Assembly (NCBI GenBank): GCA_043747555.1
Contig: JAYTOY010000024.1
Span: 1-64,000 of the forward strand
Source of the DNA: JAYWDA01 sp043747555
GTDB lineage: Bacteria; Bdellovibrionota; Bdellovibrionia; Bdellovibrionales; Bdellovibrionaceae
Reading direction: 5' to 3'
Length of the DNA: 64,000 nt
Shown: positions 8,809 through 17,191 of the stretch, piece by piece
How the letters are laid out: each line of letters opens with the position of its first letter
Numbering within the stretch: position 1 is the first letter of the stretch
The notes under the pieces: generated by a model
The model's database searches: none
What the model was told of the DNA's origin: nothing
Seen by the model: the letters and a program-made list of their open reading frames with translations, nothing else
Program-made: the position numbers and the translations under genes

Positions 8809-9333
8809 ATGGGAAAATTTTTGTCTTTGATCGCGTTCGTGGGATTAAGTCATTTAGTGTGTGTGCCAGCTTATGCCGAAGAAGTGGAAGAGCCTAAAAA
8901 AACGGAAGCACCTGAAAAGGCGGAAGCACCTGAAAAAGATGAAGCATCAGATTCAAAAAAAGCTGACTGGAATGCGGAAGTTCAAAAAAAATATAATCTG
9001 ACAGACGCCCAAATGGAAAGCATGACAAGTAAAGGCATGAAGGGCCCAGAGCTCGCAAAAGTGGCTCAGCTGGCTGAAAGTTCAAAAAAACCAATTTCTG
9101 AAATTGTCAGCATGCGAACCGAACAAAAAATGGGCTGGGGAAAAATTGCTAAAACTCTTGGGGTTACACCTAAAGAGCTCGGTCAGGCCGTTGCAGGAAT
9201 GCACCGTAACAAACACGAAGATAAACATGAGACTAAGCATGAAGACAAACGCGAGAGCAGAGAAGCTCGTCGTCAAGAGCGCCAGATGAAAAAGGAAGAA
9301 AAAGGCAACAAAGGAAAAGGTCCTTCGCACTAA
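8809..9333 (+). CDS. Exported, highly charged low-complexity protein
   Basis: A 174-residue protein with a signal peptide (cleavage near 'AYAEE'), then a Glu/Lys/Ala-rich stretch with repeats of the type 'KxEAPEK' (residues 26-50). A small helical domain follows (about 55-135, with 'MGWGKIAKTLGVTPKELGQ', resembling a helix-turn-helix-like motif), and then a His/Lys/Glu/Arg-rich basic tail (about 138-174). The charged tail could bind metal or peptidoglycan. A strong 'AGGAGG' stands at the right distance from the ATG, in contrast to the gene before it. Function unknown. Confidence 0.65.
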   Translation: MGKFLSLIAFVGLSHLVCVPAYAEEVEEPKKTEAPEKAEAPEKDEASDSKKADWNAEVQKKYNLTDAQMESMTSKGMKGPELAKVAQLAESSKKPISEIVSMRTEQKMGWGKIAKTLGVTPKELGQAVAGMHRNKHEDKHETKHEDKRESREARRQERQMKKEEKGNKGKGPSH

Positions 9334-9345
9334 TTTCGCAAAAAA

Positions 9346-10281
9346 TTATGGGGTCGCATCAAGAACCTTAGCTGATCGGCCACTATAAAATAATGTAAGA
9401 ATATTTCCTGATAAACAGAAAGTGATTCCTAAAAGCAAAAAAGGCGTCACTTTTAAATTCTCAAAAAATGAAGATAGCAAAACAGCAATGACCGGTGAAA
9501 CTAAGGTCGTATAGACGGCCCGCTCGGCGCCAATTTTACCGACCAAGTAATTGTAAGCGCCAAATGCGATCACTGTTCCAAAAAGACTTAGATAAATTAA
9601 AGTTCCCCAAAAGCTTGCATGAGTTGGTAACAAGAGAACTTGTGAAAACACTAAACAAAGAAAGGCAGTAAAAATAGTTCCATAAAACATGCCCCAGGCA
9701 TTGGCCGCCATGACGGGGACTCTCATCACATGATTTTGGTGAGAAAACATATTCCCCGCTGAAGCAAAAAACACCGCAACAAGGCCAATACCAACGCCCA
9801 TGAGACTTTTTGGATCACCATTAAATTTTGAAATATCTTCGTAAAATAAAAAGAAAACGCCCAGCATCCCAATAAATGAGCCATACACGACATTTTTATG
9901 GATTTTCTTTTTAAAGAAAATCCTAAGGCCTAAGATATTAAAATGAATCATAGTTGTATAAACCAAAGCAATGATAGCGGAAGTGGCATACTTTTCTGCG
10001 TGGTAGGTTAAAATATAATTCATCGAAAAATTGCAGATCCCTTGAAAAATAAAAATTCGGTGATTCGCTTTTCCGTAACGTAATGTTTTTTGCAGAAACA
10101 AATGCAATAAAAATAAAATCGCACTTGCAATGACAAAGCGATAAAAAACTCCCACTAAAGGGGAGACCGAATCAATTTGAAATTTAATCGCAAGCCAGGT
10201 GGATCCCCAGATCAGGGAACAAAGTAGATATAAAAGTAGATCAATCCTCGTCTTCGTAAGCTTTTTCCTCGTCTTCGTCGC
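9346..10281 (-). CDS. DMT-superfamily (EamA-type) transporter
   Basis: A polytopic inner-membrane protein with about ten hydrophobic segments arranged as two EamA repeats. The first begins 'LLLYLLCSLIWGSTWLAIK', the classic EamA opening; the second contains the 'LSLFGTVIAFGAYNYLV' region and ends in 'FLLLGITFCLSGNIL'. The substrate cannot be read from sequence; relatives export amino acids or metabolites. The start is uncertain: a frame is open further upstream into the acidic tail of the preceding gene, where it would encode a Met/Lys-rich extension. I chose the ATG at 10281, which still overlaps that gene by 41 bases. Confidence 0.85.
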   Translation of the reverse strand, partial: ATKTRKKLTKTRIDLLLYLLCSLIWGSTWLAIKFQIDSVSPLVGVFYRFVIASAILFLLHLFLQKTLRYGKANHRIFIFQGICNFSMNYILTYHAEKYATSAIIALVYTTMIHFNILGLRIFFKKKIHKNVVYGSFIGMLGVFFLFYEDISKFNGDPKSLMGVGIGLVAVFFASAGNMFSHQNHVMRVPVMAANAWGMFYGTIFTAFLCLVFSQVLLLPTHASFWGTLIYLSLFGTVIAFGAYNYLVGKIGAERAVYTTLVSPVIAVLLSSFFENLKVTPFLLLGITFCLSGNILTLFYSGRSAKVLDATP

Positions 10282-10645
10282 CATCTTCATCATCGTCTTC
10301 GTCATCTTCATCATCAAGATCGTCAGATGTTTCGATTTTGATCAACCAGCCCTCTTCCATAGGGTCATCTTGGATGAGTTCTGGAGACTCGATCACTTGA
10401 GAATTAATTTCAGTCACAACGCCATCAACTGGAGAATAAATATCTAAGGGTCCGTCATCAGTTTCAATGGTGCCAAGGACCGTGTCAGATTCGATTTTTT
10501 CGCCCTCGGGAGGTAAATCAATTGACAGAATTTCTTCAAAATCTTCAAGGGCTGTTTCATTAATTCCAATGGTCACAATGCCATCTTCTTTTTTGTACCA
10601 CATGTAACCCATGAAATTTCTAACTTCGCCGGCCAATTCGCTCAT
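10241..10645 (-). CDS. Glycine-cleavage H-protein-like domain lacking the lipoyl lysine, acidic tail
   Basis: The 134-residue protein aligns over about residues 15-105 with the lipoyl-carrying H protein of the glycine cleavage system: 'VTIGINETALEDFEEIL', 'LPPEGEKI' and 'DIYSPVDGVVTEIN' are the family blocks. The lipoylated lysine expected in 'ESVKAxSDIY' falls on Asp64 here ('ETDDGPLDIY'), so it cannot be a conventional lipoyl carrier. The last 27 residues are almost all Asp and Glu. A strong 'GAGGAG' precedes the ATG. No gcvT or gcvP is nearby; glnA lies upstream behind a terminator. It may be a regulatory or protein-binding H-like domain. Confidence 0.8.
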   Translation of the reverse strand: MSELAGEVRNFMGYMWYKKEDGIVTIGINETALEDFEEILSIDLPPEGEKIESDTVLGTIETDDGPLDIYSPVDGVVTEINSQVIESPELIQDDPMEEGWLIKIETSDDLDDEDDEDDDEDGDEDEEKAYEDED

Positions 10646-10711
10646 AAGGACTCCTCGAAAATCTAAGATTCTAGTTTTATCGATGATTTAAATAGCCATC
10701 AAGTAAAAGCT

Positions 10712-10742
10712 AAAAAAAAGGCGAGCTGTTAAGGCTCGCCTT
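10712..10742 (-). terminator. Rho-independent terminator of glnA
   Basis: Reading the minus strand, a perfect 9-bp stem AAGGCGAGC / GCTCGCCTT (arms 10734-10742 and 10718-10726) with a 7-base loop is followed directly by a run of T's (10712-10719). It lies 22 bases past the glnA stop and before the H-like gene. Confidence 0.9.
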
Positions 10743-10764
10743 GTCGAAAAAATGAAGTTTTGAG

Positions 10765-12180
10765 TTAGATATCGTAATAAAGGTGAAATTCGTAAGGAAC
10801 AGGTCGCTGCTGAATGGGGCGAATTTCTTTATCAATTTTGTAATTGATCCAAGTATCCAATAAGTCCTCGCTAAACACGTTCCCTTTTTTTAGGAAGCTG
10901 CCGCCATCGCGAAGGGCTATTAAGCTTTCTTCCAGAGTTCCAGGAATGGACGGAATTTTTGCCGCTTCTTGAGGAGGCAAACCGTAAATATCCTTATCCA
11001 GAGGATCGCCCGGATGAATCTTATTAATAATTCCATCAAGACCAGCCATTAAAACTGCCGCCTCAGCTAAGTAAATGTTAGCTGAAGGATCTGGAGTTCT
11101 GAACTCGATCCGCTTGGCTTTCGGATTTGGACCCGAATTTGGAATCCGAATGGCCGCAGATCTGTTTTTAAAGCTGTACGCTAATTTAATGGGAGCTTCA
11201 AAGCCAGGAACCAAGCGCTTGTAGGAGTTGGTTGTTGGATTGATCAGCCCGCATAAGGCGGGAGCATGTTTTAAAACGCCACCAATATAGTAAAGTGCCA
11301 TTTCAGAAAGACCTGCATATTTATTTCCTGAAAAAAGGTTTTTCCCATCTTTCCATAAGGAAACGTGCATATGCATGCCAGACCCATTATCGCCGAACAA
11401 AGGCTTCGGCATAAAAGTGACTGTTTTTCCGTGACGGCGGGCCACATTTTTCACGACATATTTAAACCACATCATGGTGTCGCCCATATGTAAGGCGTCT
11501 TCAAAGCGGAAATTAATTTCCATTTGTCCGGCCGAGGCCACTTCATGGTGATGACGTTCAACGATAATTCCCAAACGCTCAAGCTCTAAGCACATTTCAG
11601 TGCGCAGATCGTGCATTGAATCGGTTGGAAGTACGGGGAAATATCCTTCTTTATGACGAGGTTTGTAACCTAAGTTTGAACCACCTTCATCGCGACCTGT
11701 ATTCCAAGTCCCTTCGGCAGAATCAATCATATAAAAACCGCTGTTGTTGGTTTGTTCGTAGCGGATATCATCAAAAATAAAAAATTCAGCCTCAGGTCCG
11801 AAATAAGCTGTGTCGGCAAGGCCTGTGGATTGAAGATAAGAAATCGCTCGTTTTACAATCTGTCGGGGATCACGCTCATAAGGCTCAAGCGTTTCGGGAA
11901 GACAAACATCACAAGTTAATGACAAGGTCGGCACTTGCATAAAGGGATCCATGCGAGCACTGCCTGGATCTGGTTTAATAATCATGTCAGATTCTTCAAT
12001 GCCCTTCCAGCCACGCATCGAGCTGCCATCGAAAGCGACGCCATTTTCGAAAGTGTCTGCAGAGAGTTCTGAAAATGGAATCGTCAAATGTTGCCAAGCG
12101 CCTAGCAAGTCACAAAACTTGAAGTCCACCATCTTGGCGCCTTTTTCTTTTCCGTAGGCCATTGCTTCTTGTACTTTCAT
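10765..12180 (-). CDS. glnA: Glutamine synthetase, type I
   Basis: GlnA makes glutamine from glutamate, ammonia and ATP in the cytoplasm as a dodecamer. The 471-residue length fits GSI. Visible signatures are the N-terminal 'DGSSMRGWKGIEESDM' (the Asp-50 latch region), 'FGPEAEFFIFD' (metal ligands), 'GSGMHMHVS' (ATP/ammonia site), 'NPTTNSYKRLVPG' (the glutamate flap) and 'RIEFRTPDPSANIYLA'. The Tyr at about residue 399 in 'DIYGLPPQEA' matches the adenylylation site of the I-beta subtype, so GlnE-type control is likely. 'GGGAGGA' precedes the ATG. It follows the PII gene after 33 bases and ends at a strong terminator. Confidence 0.97.
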   Translation of the reverse strand: MKVQEAMAYGKEKGAKMVDFKFCDLLGAWQHLTIPFSELSADTFENGVAFDGSSMRGWKGIEESDMIIKPDPGSARMDPFMQVPTLSLTCDVCLPETLEPYERDPRQIVKRAISYLQSTGLADTAYFGPEAEFFIFDDIRYEQTNNSGFYMIDSAEGTWNTGRDEGGSNLGYKPRHKEGYFPVLPTDSMHDLRTEMCLELERLGIIVERHHHEVASAGQMEINFRFEDALHMGDTMMWFKYVVKNVARRHGKTVTFMPKPLFGDNGSGMHMHVSLWKDGKNLFSGNKYAGLSEMALYYIGGVLKHAPALCGLINPTTNSYKRLVPGFEAPIKLAYSFKNRSAAIRIPNSGPNPKAKRIEFRTPDPSANIYLAEAAVLMAGLDGIINKIHPGDPLDKDIYGLPPQEAAKIPSIPGTLEESLIALRDGGSFLKKGNVFSEDLLDTWINYKIDKEIRPIQQRPVPYEFHLYYDI

Positions 12181-12213
12181 GTCGTCCTCCCCGCCGTTAG
12201 GCGATTTTATTTT

Positions 12214-12552
12214 TTAAAGAGCACTTTCATCGCGTTCGCCCGTGCGAATACGAACCGCTGTTTCAACAGTCGTCACAAAGATTTTTCCATCGCCAATTTT
12301 TCCGGTCCGAGCTGATTTTTCAATGGCATTCACTACGGCCACAGCCAGACTAGCTGGAACTACAACTTCAATTTTAATTTTTGGTAAAAAGTCGACAACG
12401 TACTCAGCACCTTTATAGATTTCTGTGCGACCTTTTTGGCGGCCAAAGCCACGAATTTCAGTAACAGATACGCCTTCAACGCCGGCCTCTGAGAGGGCTT
12501 CAACGACATCGTCGAGTTTAAACGGCTTTATAATGGCTTCGATTTTTTTCAC
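12214..12552 (-). CDS. PII nitrogen regulatory protein (GlnB/GlnK family)
   Basis: PII senses 2-oxoglutarate, ATP/ADP and, through uridylylation, glutamine, and controls GS activity and ammonium transport. Starting at the GTG at 12552 gives exactly 112 residues, the canonical PII length. It also puts the uridylylated tyrosine at position 51 in the T-loop ('GRTEIYKGAEYVVDF'). Other signatures are 'KKIEAIIKPFKLDDV' and the C-terminal 'GDGKIFV'. A longer in-frame reading upstream to 12615 adds 21 residues with no family counterpart. The Shine-Dalgarno is weak. Pairing with glnA suggests joint nitrogen control; GlnB and GlnK cannot be distinguished here. Confidence 0.93.
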   Translation of the reverse strand: MKKIEAIIKPFKLDDVVEALSEAGVEGVSVTEIRGFGRQKGRTEIYKGAEYVVDFLPKIKIEVVVPASLAVAVVNAIEKSARTGKIGDGKIFVTTVETAVRIRTGERDESAL

Positions 12553-12766
12553 TATTTTTATAGACCCGTGGTTTAAACGAAGATAGCAAAAAGAGGCTTT
12601 CCTTCCAAGCAGCATCTGAGATAAAAATCAGGCCTAACGCAAAACAAAATGTTAAAATCAAGGCAAAAATTCTGTGTCATGAAAGCGACACCTATTGCGG
12701 AACCTGTGGTTTTTTGATAACTCCTTTTTGCGCAAAAAAATTGAGCCGCCGTACTCGAGGGGGAAT

Positions 12767-13369
12767 ATGACGACAAAAGTTTTTGCTTATGGTTCTATTT
12801 ATGAGGGCATGATCCACTTTGATAAGATCGCGGCCTTTGTAGACACCCACAAGCCAGGTTGGATTCAGGGGACCACCTACCGATTAAAGGTAGGATATCC
12901 CGTCGTCATTAATCAAGGCGAAGATCTGATCCCAGGACAGATCTTAGAGCTGAAAACCAGTGAAATTTTGTTAGCCATGCTGGACGAATTTTTCGGTTAT
13001 AATCCGATGCTTCCCGAAAAAAGCCTCTATTTAAGGCAGGAAGCAACTGTTGTCACCGACGGGGGTGCCACCACTGAAAGTGTTTGGGCCTATTACCTGA
13101 ATCCTCAAAAACTGCCAGCCACTGCTGTTGTTATTGCAGGTGGAAACTGGATGCTGGATATGAAAACCTTGCCACTTTTTACTGAAAAATTAAACCCAAG
13201 GCAGCGAGCTTATATTCAAAAGCTCGGAGCCGCGACAGGTCGCGATATCATTCCTATTAACGATATGTCTTTGTACCGCGAATTGATGGGCTTAGAGCTG
13301 ATTGTTGATAAAGGTCGTAGATTGGCTCTCTCAAAATTAGGGCAGGAAGTTTATCGTTATCTTGGATAA
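12767..13369 (+). CDS. Gamma-glutamylcyclotransferase-like (AIG2/GGCT fold) protein
   Basis: The 200-residue protein opens with 'TKVFAYGSI', the substrate-binding YGS loop of the GGCT/AIG2 fold, and has the glycine-rich 'GYPVVINQGEDLIPGQIL' and 'LDEFFGY', where the glutamate corresponds to the usual catalytic acid. The fold spans roughly residues 1-120. The C-terminal 80 residues are helical and unfamiliar. The ATG at 12767 is preceded by 'GAGGGGG' and is better than an upstream in-frame ATG. Such enzymes release 5-oxoproline from gamma-glutamyl compounds; the exact substrate is unknown. It overlaps trmL by eight bases. Confidence 0.75.
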   Translation: MTTKVFAYGSIYEGMIHFDKIAAFVDTHKPGWIQGTTYRLKVGYPVVINQGEDLIPGQILELKTSEILLAMLDEFFGYNPMLPEKSLYLRQEATVVTDGGATTESVWAYYLNPQKLPATAVVIAGGNWMLDMKTLPLFTEKLNPRQRAYIQKLGAATGRDIIPINDMSLYRELMGLELIVDKGRRLALSKLGQEVYRYLG

Positions 13370-13841
13370 AGAAAATTCTAACCTTTTTCGAATTGTTCTT
13401 GTTGAACCTGAAATTCCTCAAAACACCGGAAATATTGGTCGCACTTGTGTGGCCACCCGGTGTGAACTTCACTTAGTGGGACCGCTCGGTTTTGAAATTA
13501 ACGACACCCAGGTAAAAAGGGCCGGATTAGATTACTGGCCGCATCTGACATGGAAGATGCATGCCAATTATCAAAGTTGGTGGTCGCTCGTCGAAGATCC
13601 TTCCCGAGTTTTTTATCTTTCTACAAAAGCCAAAAAAAAATACACCGACGTTCAATTTCAAAAAGGTGATTGGTTGGTGTTTGGGAAAGAAACAAAAGGG
13701 CTAGATCCGCAGTTGATCCATCGAAATCCTGAACAGGCAGTGACAATTCCACTTTTAGGGCCGGCGCGAAGTCTGAACCTAGCCACTTCGGTGGCGATAG
13801 TTGCCTATGAAGGTGTTCGTCAGCTAGGAATCTCCGGCTAA
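13362..13841 (+). CDS. trmL: tRNA (cytidine(34)-2'-O)-methyltransferase
   Basis: TrmL methylates the ribose of the wobble base in tRNA-Leu isoacceptors using S-adenosylmethionine. The 159-residue protein shows the SPOUT-fold motifs 'EPEIPQNTGNIGRTC' (motif 1), 'LVFGKETKGLD' (motif 2) and 'RSLNLATSVAIVAYE' (motif 3, the trefoil knot). The length is typical of TrmL, which consists of the SPOUT domain alone. Translation seems to start at TTG 13362, inside the end of the previous gene. An alternative would be an unspecified SpoU-family enzyme, but the compact size favours TrmL. Confidence 0.92.
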   Translation: MDKENSNLFRIVLVEPEIPQNTGNIGRTCVATRCELHLVGPLGFEINDTQVKRAGLDYWPHLTWKMHANYQSWWSLVEDPSRVFYLSTKAKKKYTDVQFQKGDWLVFGKETKGLDPQLIHRNPEQAVTIPLLGPARSLNLATSVAIVAYEGVRQLGISG

Positions 13842-13893
13842 AGTCGTGGAGCATTATTGCTATCCTGAGTCAAATTCCCTGAATCACTCAGCT

Positions 13894-13922
13894 TTGTTGC
13901 GATTTTACCGGCTCAATAATAT
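13894..13922 (+). promoter_or_regulatory. Candidate promoter of secA
   Basis: TTGTTG (13894-13899) and TAATAT (13917-13922) are 17 bases apart. The -10 box ends 11 bases before the secA ATG, and no Shine-Dalgarno lies between. The matches are only partial (three and four of six), so this is a weak prediction, given because of its spacing and because similar arrangements recur in this window. Confidence 0.25.
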
Positions 13923-13933
13923 TCTGCCCCTCT

Positions 13934-16627
13934 ATGGCAAATAATTTTTTAGCAAAAATATTCGGTACAAGTCACGAGCGTGAAATGAAACGCATTCAGC
14001 CCATCGTGGATCAAGTGAATGCTTTGGAACAAAAAATGAAAGTGCTGACAGATGTTCAGCTGCAAGCTCAAACCCCTTTGCTCCGAGAACGCTTAACTAA
14101 GGGTGAATCACTAGATGATATTCTTCCCGAAGCTTTTGCAACTTGCCGCGAAGCTTCGCATCGGGTTTTAGGAATGCGCCACTATGATGTTCAGATTATT
14201 GGCGGATATGTTCTTCATAAAGGAAATATCGCCGAGATGCGAACGGGTGAAGGTAAAACTTTAGTCGCAACTTTACCGGTTTATCTTAATGGTTTGTCTC
14301 AAAAAGGTGTTCACGTTGTAACAGTGAATGATTATTTAGCGACTCGTGATTCCGAGTGGATGGGTCGGCTTTACAGTTGGTTGGGTTTGACCACTGGAAT
14401 TATTGTTCACGGATTAACAGATGAAGAACGTAAAGCCGCTTACGGCGCTGACATCACCTATGCCACTAATAACGAATTGGGTTTTGATTATCTGCGCGAC
14501 AATATGAAATTTGACCTGAAAGAATACGTTCAGCGTGAACATAACTTTGCCATCGTCGACGAGTGCGATTCGATTTTAATCGATGAAGCGCGAACGCCAT
14601 TAATTATTTCGGGTCCGGCGGAAGCTTCAACGGACAAATACATAACAATTAATAAAATTGTACCGTCGCTGCAAAAAGACGTTCATTACACGATGGAAGA
14701 AAAAACCAAAACCGCGTCATTAACCGAAGAGGGTAATGCCATGGTAGAAAAGCTTTTAAATCTCGATAACTTGTATGACGCTCAAAATATCGAGCTTCTG
14801 CATCACGTTTATCAGGCCCTTAAAGCGCACTATTTGTACCGCCGAGATGTCGAGTACATGGTGAAAGATGGCGAAGTGATCATCGTCGACGAATTCACAG
14901 GTCGCCTGATGCCGGGCCGTCGGTGGAGCGATGGTCTTCATCAAGCGATTGAAGCCAAAGAAGGCGTTGAAGTAAAAAATGAAAATCAGACTTTAGCGAC
15001 AATTACTTTCCAAAATTTCTTCCGTATGTACAACAAAATGTCAGGTATGACGGGAACCGCTGATACTGAGGCCGTTGAATTTAAAAAAATCTACAACCTT
15101 GAGGTTGTGGTTATTCCAACGAATAAAAAAATTGCCCGGGCGGATTACGAAGATGTTGTTTATAAAACCGTGCGCGGAAAATACAACGCCATCGTTACCG
15201 ATATTAAGGAATGTCATGCCAAAGGGCAGCCAGTTCTTGTCGGAACCGTCAGTATCGAAAAATCTGAAACCTTGAGTGCGCTTTTAAAAAAAGAAGGCAT
15301 TCGCCATGACGTTTTAAATGCAAAACATCATGAGCGGGAGGCCGAAATTGTTGCTCAAGCAGGCCGCAAATCAGGCATCACCATCGCAACAAATATGGCC
15401 GGTCGCGGAACTGATATTGTTCTGGGTGGAAATGCAGAAATTATGGCAAAGAAAGCGGCTGGAGCTGAAGGCGAAGAGTCCGCTGATTTTCCAGAGCTGC
15501 TTGCGAAGTTTAAAACACAATGTGAGCAAGATCGAAATGATGTTGTGGCAGCGGGTGGCCTTTATATCATGGGAACCGAACGCCATGAATCGCGACGTAT
15601 TGATAATCAGCTCCGAGGTCGTGCCGGTCGTCAAGGAGATCCTGGAGCCTCTAAATTTTATTTATCTTTAGAAGACGACCTGATGCGTATTTTTAACGGC
15701 GAGCGCATGCAGAAGTTAATGGATATGTTAAAAATGGATGAGAATGAAGCCATCACTCACCGTTGGGTGACAAATTCCATCGAGCAGGCTCAGCGTAAAG
15801 TCGAAGGCCATCATTTTGATGTCCGTAAAAACTTGATCGAGTATGACGACGTCATGAATCAGCAGCGTAAAAATATTTATCAAATGCGCCGTGAAATTCT
15901 TGAAGGCAAAGAAGTTCAAGAAACTTTCCGCGATATGCTGAGCGATGTAGTTTCAAATCTTTTAGACACTTACGTGCCTGAAAAAGCTAAAACTGAAAAC
16001 TGGAATACAGAAGGTTTGAATAATTCCTTATCTTTGCTTTTTGGTTTCAAATTAGATTTTGGTCGGATGCCTTTGCAATCCGAAAAAATCACCGAAGAAA
16101 TTAAAAACCAGGTGAAAGATATTTTTGAAAAACAAAAAGCCACCATGGGAAATTTCTTTGAGCAGATTTTAAAGATGATTTTATTGCAAACCATCGACCA
16201 AAGATGGAAAGAGCATTTGTTAGTGATCGATAAATTAAAAGAAGGTATTAATCTTCGTGGTTATGCGCAGAAAGATCCTTTGATTGAATACAAAAAAGAA
16301 GCTTTCAGCGCTTTTGAAAATCTTCACGCAGCAATTCGTGCCGATACAGTCGAGAAGTTGATGAAAGTACAGTTGGTCGCCAACGAAGCAGGACAAGTGG
16401 CCAATCAATTTCGTCCCGACGACACTGATTTGGAAGATCTAAATTATCAAGGGGGCGAAGATGCGCCTTCAGGCTTTTTATCTTCAGCAAACGGACATGC
16501 TCAAAAAGCTGAACCTGAAGCGCCACCGCGAGGAAAAATGTCAATGGGTCCACCAAGTGATGTGGATAATCGACAAATGAACCGAGCTCAGCGCCGCAAA
16601 ATGGAAAAAGACGTTAGGAAGAGATAA
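13934..16627 (+). CDS. secA: Preprotein translocase ATPase SecA
   Basis: SecA drives post-translational export through SecYEG at the inner membrane. The 897-residue protein has the Walker A 'MRTGEGKTLVATLP', Walker B region 'IVDECDSILIDEARTPLI', the preprotein crosslinking domain, the second helicase domain ('NMAGRGTDIVLGG', 'RIDNQLRGRAGRQGDPG') and the helical wing/scaffold with 'QTIDQRWKEHLLVIDKLKEG'. The C-terminus is a Gly/Pro/acidic linker ending 'NRAQRRKMEKDVRKR', without the CxCxSGxxxxxC(H/C) zinc motif found in many SecA proteins. No clear Shine-Dalgarno precedes the ATG. Confidence 0.97.
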   Translation: MANNFLAKIFGTSHEREMKRIQPIVDQVNALEQKMKVLTDVQLQAQTPLLRERLTKGESLDDILPEAFATCREASHRVLGMRHYDVQIIGGYVLHKGNIAEMRTGEGKTLVATLPVYLNGLSQKGVHVVTVNDYLATRDSEWMGRLYSWLGLTTGIIVHGLTDEERKAAYGADITYATNNELGFDYLRDNMKFDLKEYVQREHNFAIVDECDSILIDEARTPLIISGPAEASTDKYITINKIVPSLQKDVHYTMEEKTKTASLTEEGNAMVEKLLNLDNLYDAQNIELLHHVYQALKAHYLYRRDVEYMVKDGEVIIVDEFTGRLMPGRRWSDGLHQAIEAKEGVEVKNENQTLATITFQNFFRMYNKMSGMTGTADTEAVEFKKIYNLEVVVIPTNKKIARADYEDVVYKTVRGKYNAIVTDIKECHAKGQPVLVGTVSIEKSETLSALLKKEGIRHDVLNAKHHEREAEIVAQAGRKSGITIATNMAGRGTDIVLGGNAEIMAKKAAGAEGEESADFPELLAKFKTQCEQDRNDVVAAGGLYIMGTERHESRRIDNQLRGRAGRQGDPGASKFYLSLEDDLMRIFNGERMQKLMDMLKMDENEAITHRWVTNSIEQAQRKVEGHHFDVRKNLIEYDDVMNQQRKNIYQMRREILEGKEVQETFRDMLSDVVSNLLDTYVPEKAKTENWNTEGLNNSLSLLFGFKLDFGRMPLQSEKITEEIKNQVKDIFEKQKATMGNFFEQILKMILLQTIDQRWKEHLLVIDKLKEGINLRGYAQKDPLIEYKKEAFSAFENLHAAIRADTVEKLMKVQLVANEAGQVANQFRPDDTDLEDLNYQGGEDAPSGFLSSANGHAQKAEPEAPPRGKMSMGPPSDVDNRQMNRAQRRKMEKDVRKR

Positions 16628-16629
16628 AT

Positions 16630-17181
16630 TTGGCTGATTGTCCAAAGTGCCATTCTTCAGTTGAAATTCCAGAACAAAACTTCGGGACACTTTTTACGTG
16701 TCCCGCTTGTCAGGCCGTTTATTTTGTTGGCTGGGACGGCGTTCCCGAACAGCCTCAAGAAAATCCGGTACCGATTGAAAGCCTTTCCAGCGAAGGACCC
16801 AGCGACCCAAGTATGTTGCCCCCATCTTGGGATCAGCCCTTGGATTCGGCGGCAGAGGTGATCGCTCCACCTGCAGCCATACACTTGGATGCCACACCAA
16901 ACTTCGAAGACATTGTCGAATTCGGTAATAGCCCCCAGCTGGAAGGGCCGTTAACCTATTCAGTTTATATCAAAGGCATTGATATTGCCGACACTCGAGA
17001 AAAGATGAAAGAAGCTTTAACCGATTCTCGGTTTGCATGGGATACGGAAGCACTGATGAGCCAAATTGAAAACGGAGCTCTGACTTTGCTTGACTTAAGT
17101 CCGGCAAAAGCAGTGGTTTTAATAAATCGAATTAAATATCTGCCAATTGAAGTATCGTGGAATCAGAACGTTCTGTCTTGA
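16630..17181 (+). CDS. Zinc-ribbon protein coupled to secA
   Basis: A 183-residue protein starting at TTG 16630, two bases after the secA stop. The N-terminus is a CxxC-CxxC zinc ribbon: 'CPKCHSSVEIPEQNFG' followed by 'FTCPACQAVYFVGW', the spacing of MJ0042-type fingers. A Pro/Ser/acidic linker (about 40-95) leads to a C-terminal domain with alternating beta and helix (about 105-183), ending in 'LPIEVSWNQ'. Domains of this kind with a zinc ribbon occur in delta-proteobacterial regulators, but I recognise no specific family. The tight coupling suggests co-expression with secA rather than proven joint function. Confidence 0.75.
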   Translation: MADCPKCHSSVEIPEQNFGTLFTCPACQAVYFVGWDGVPEQPQENPVPIESLSSEGPSDPSMLPPSWDQPLDSAAEVIAPPAAIHLDATPNFEDIVEFGNSPQLEGPLTYSVYIKGIDIADTREKMKEALTDSRFAWDTEALMSQIENGALTLLDLSPAKAVVLINRIKYLPIEVSWNQNVLS

Positions 17182-17191
17182 GGTGATCCCA

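Noticed and set aside
12553..12766. Sigma54 (NtrC-type) promoter before the PII-glnA pair
   Set aside because: I looked for GG-N10-GC on the minus strand; the nearest candidates have wrong spacing.
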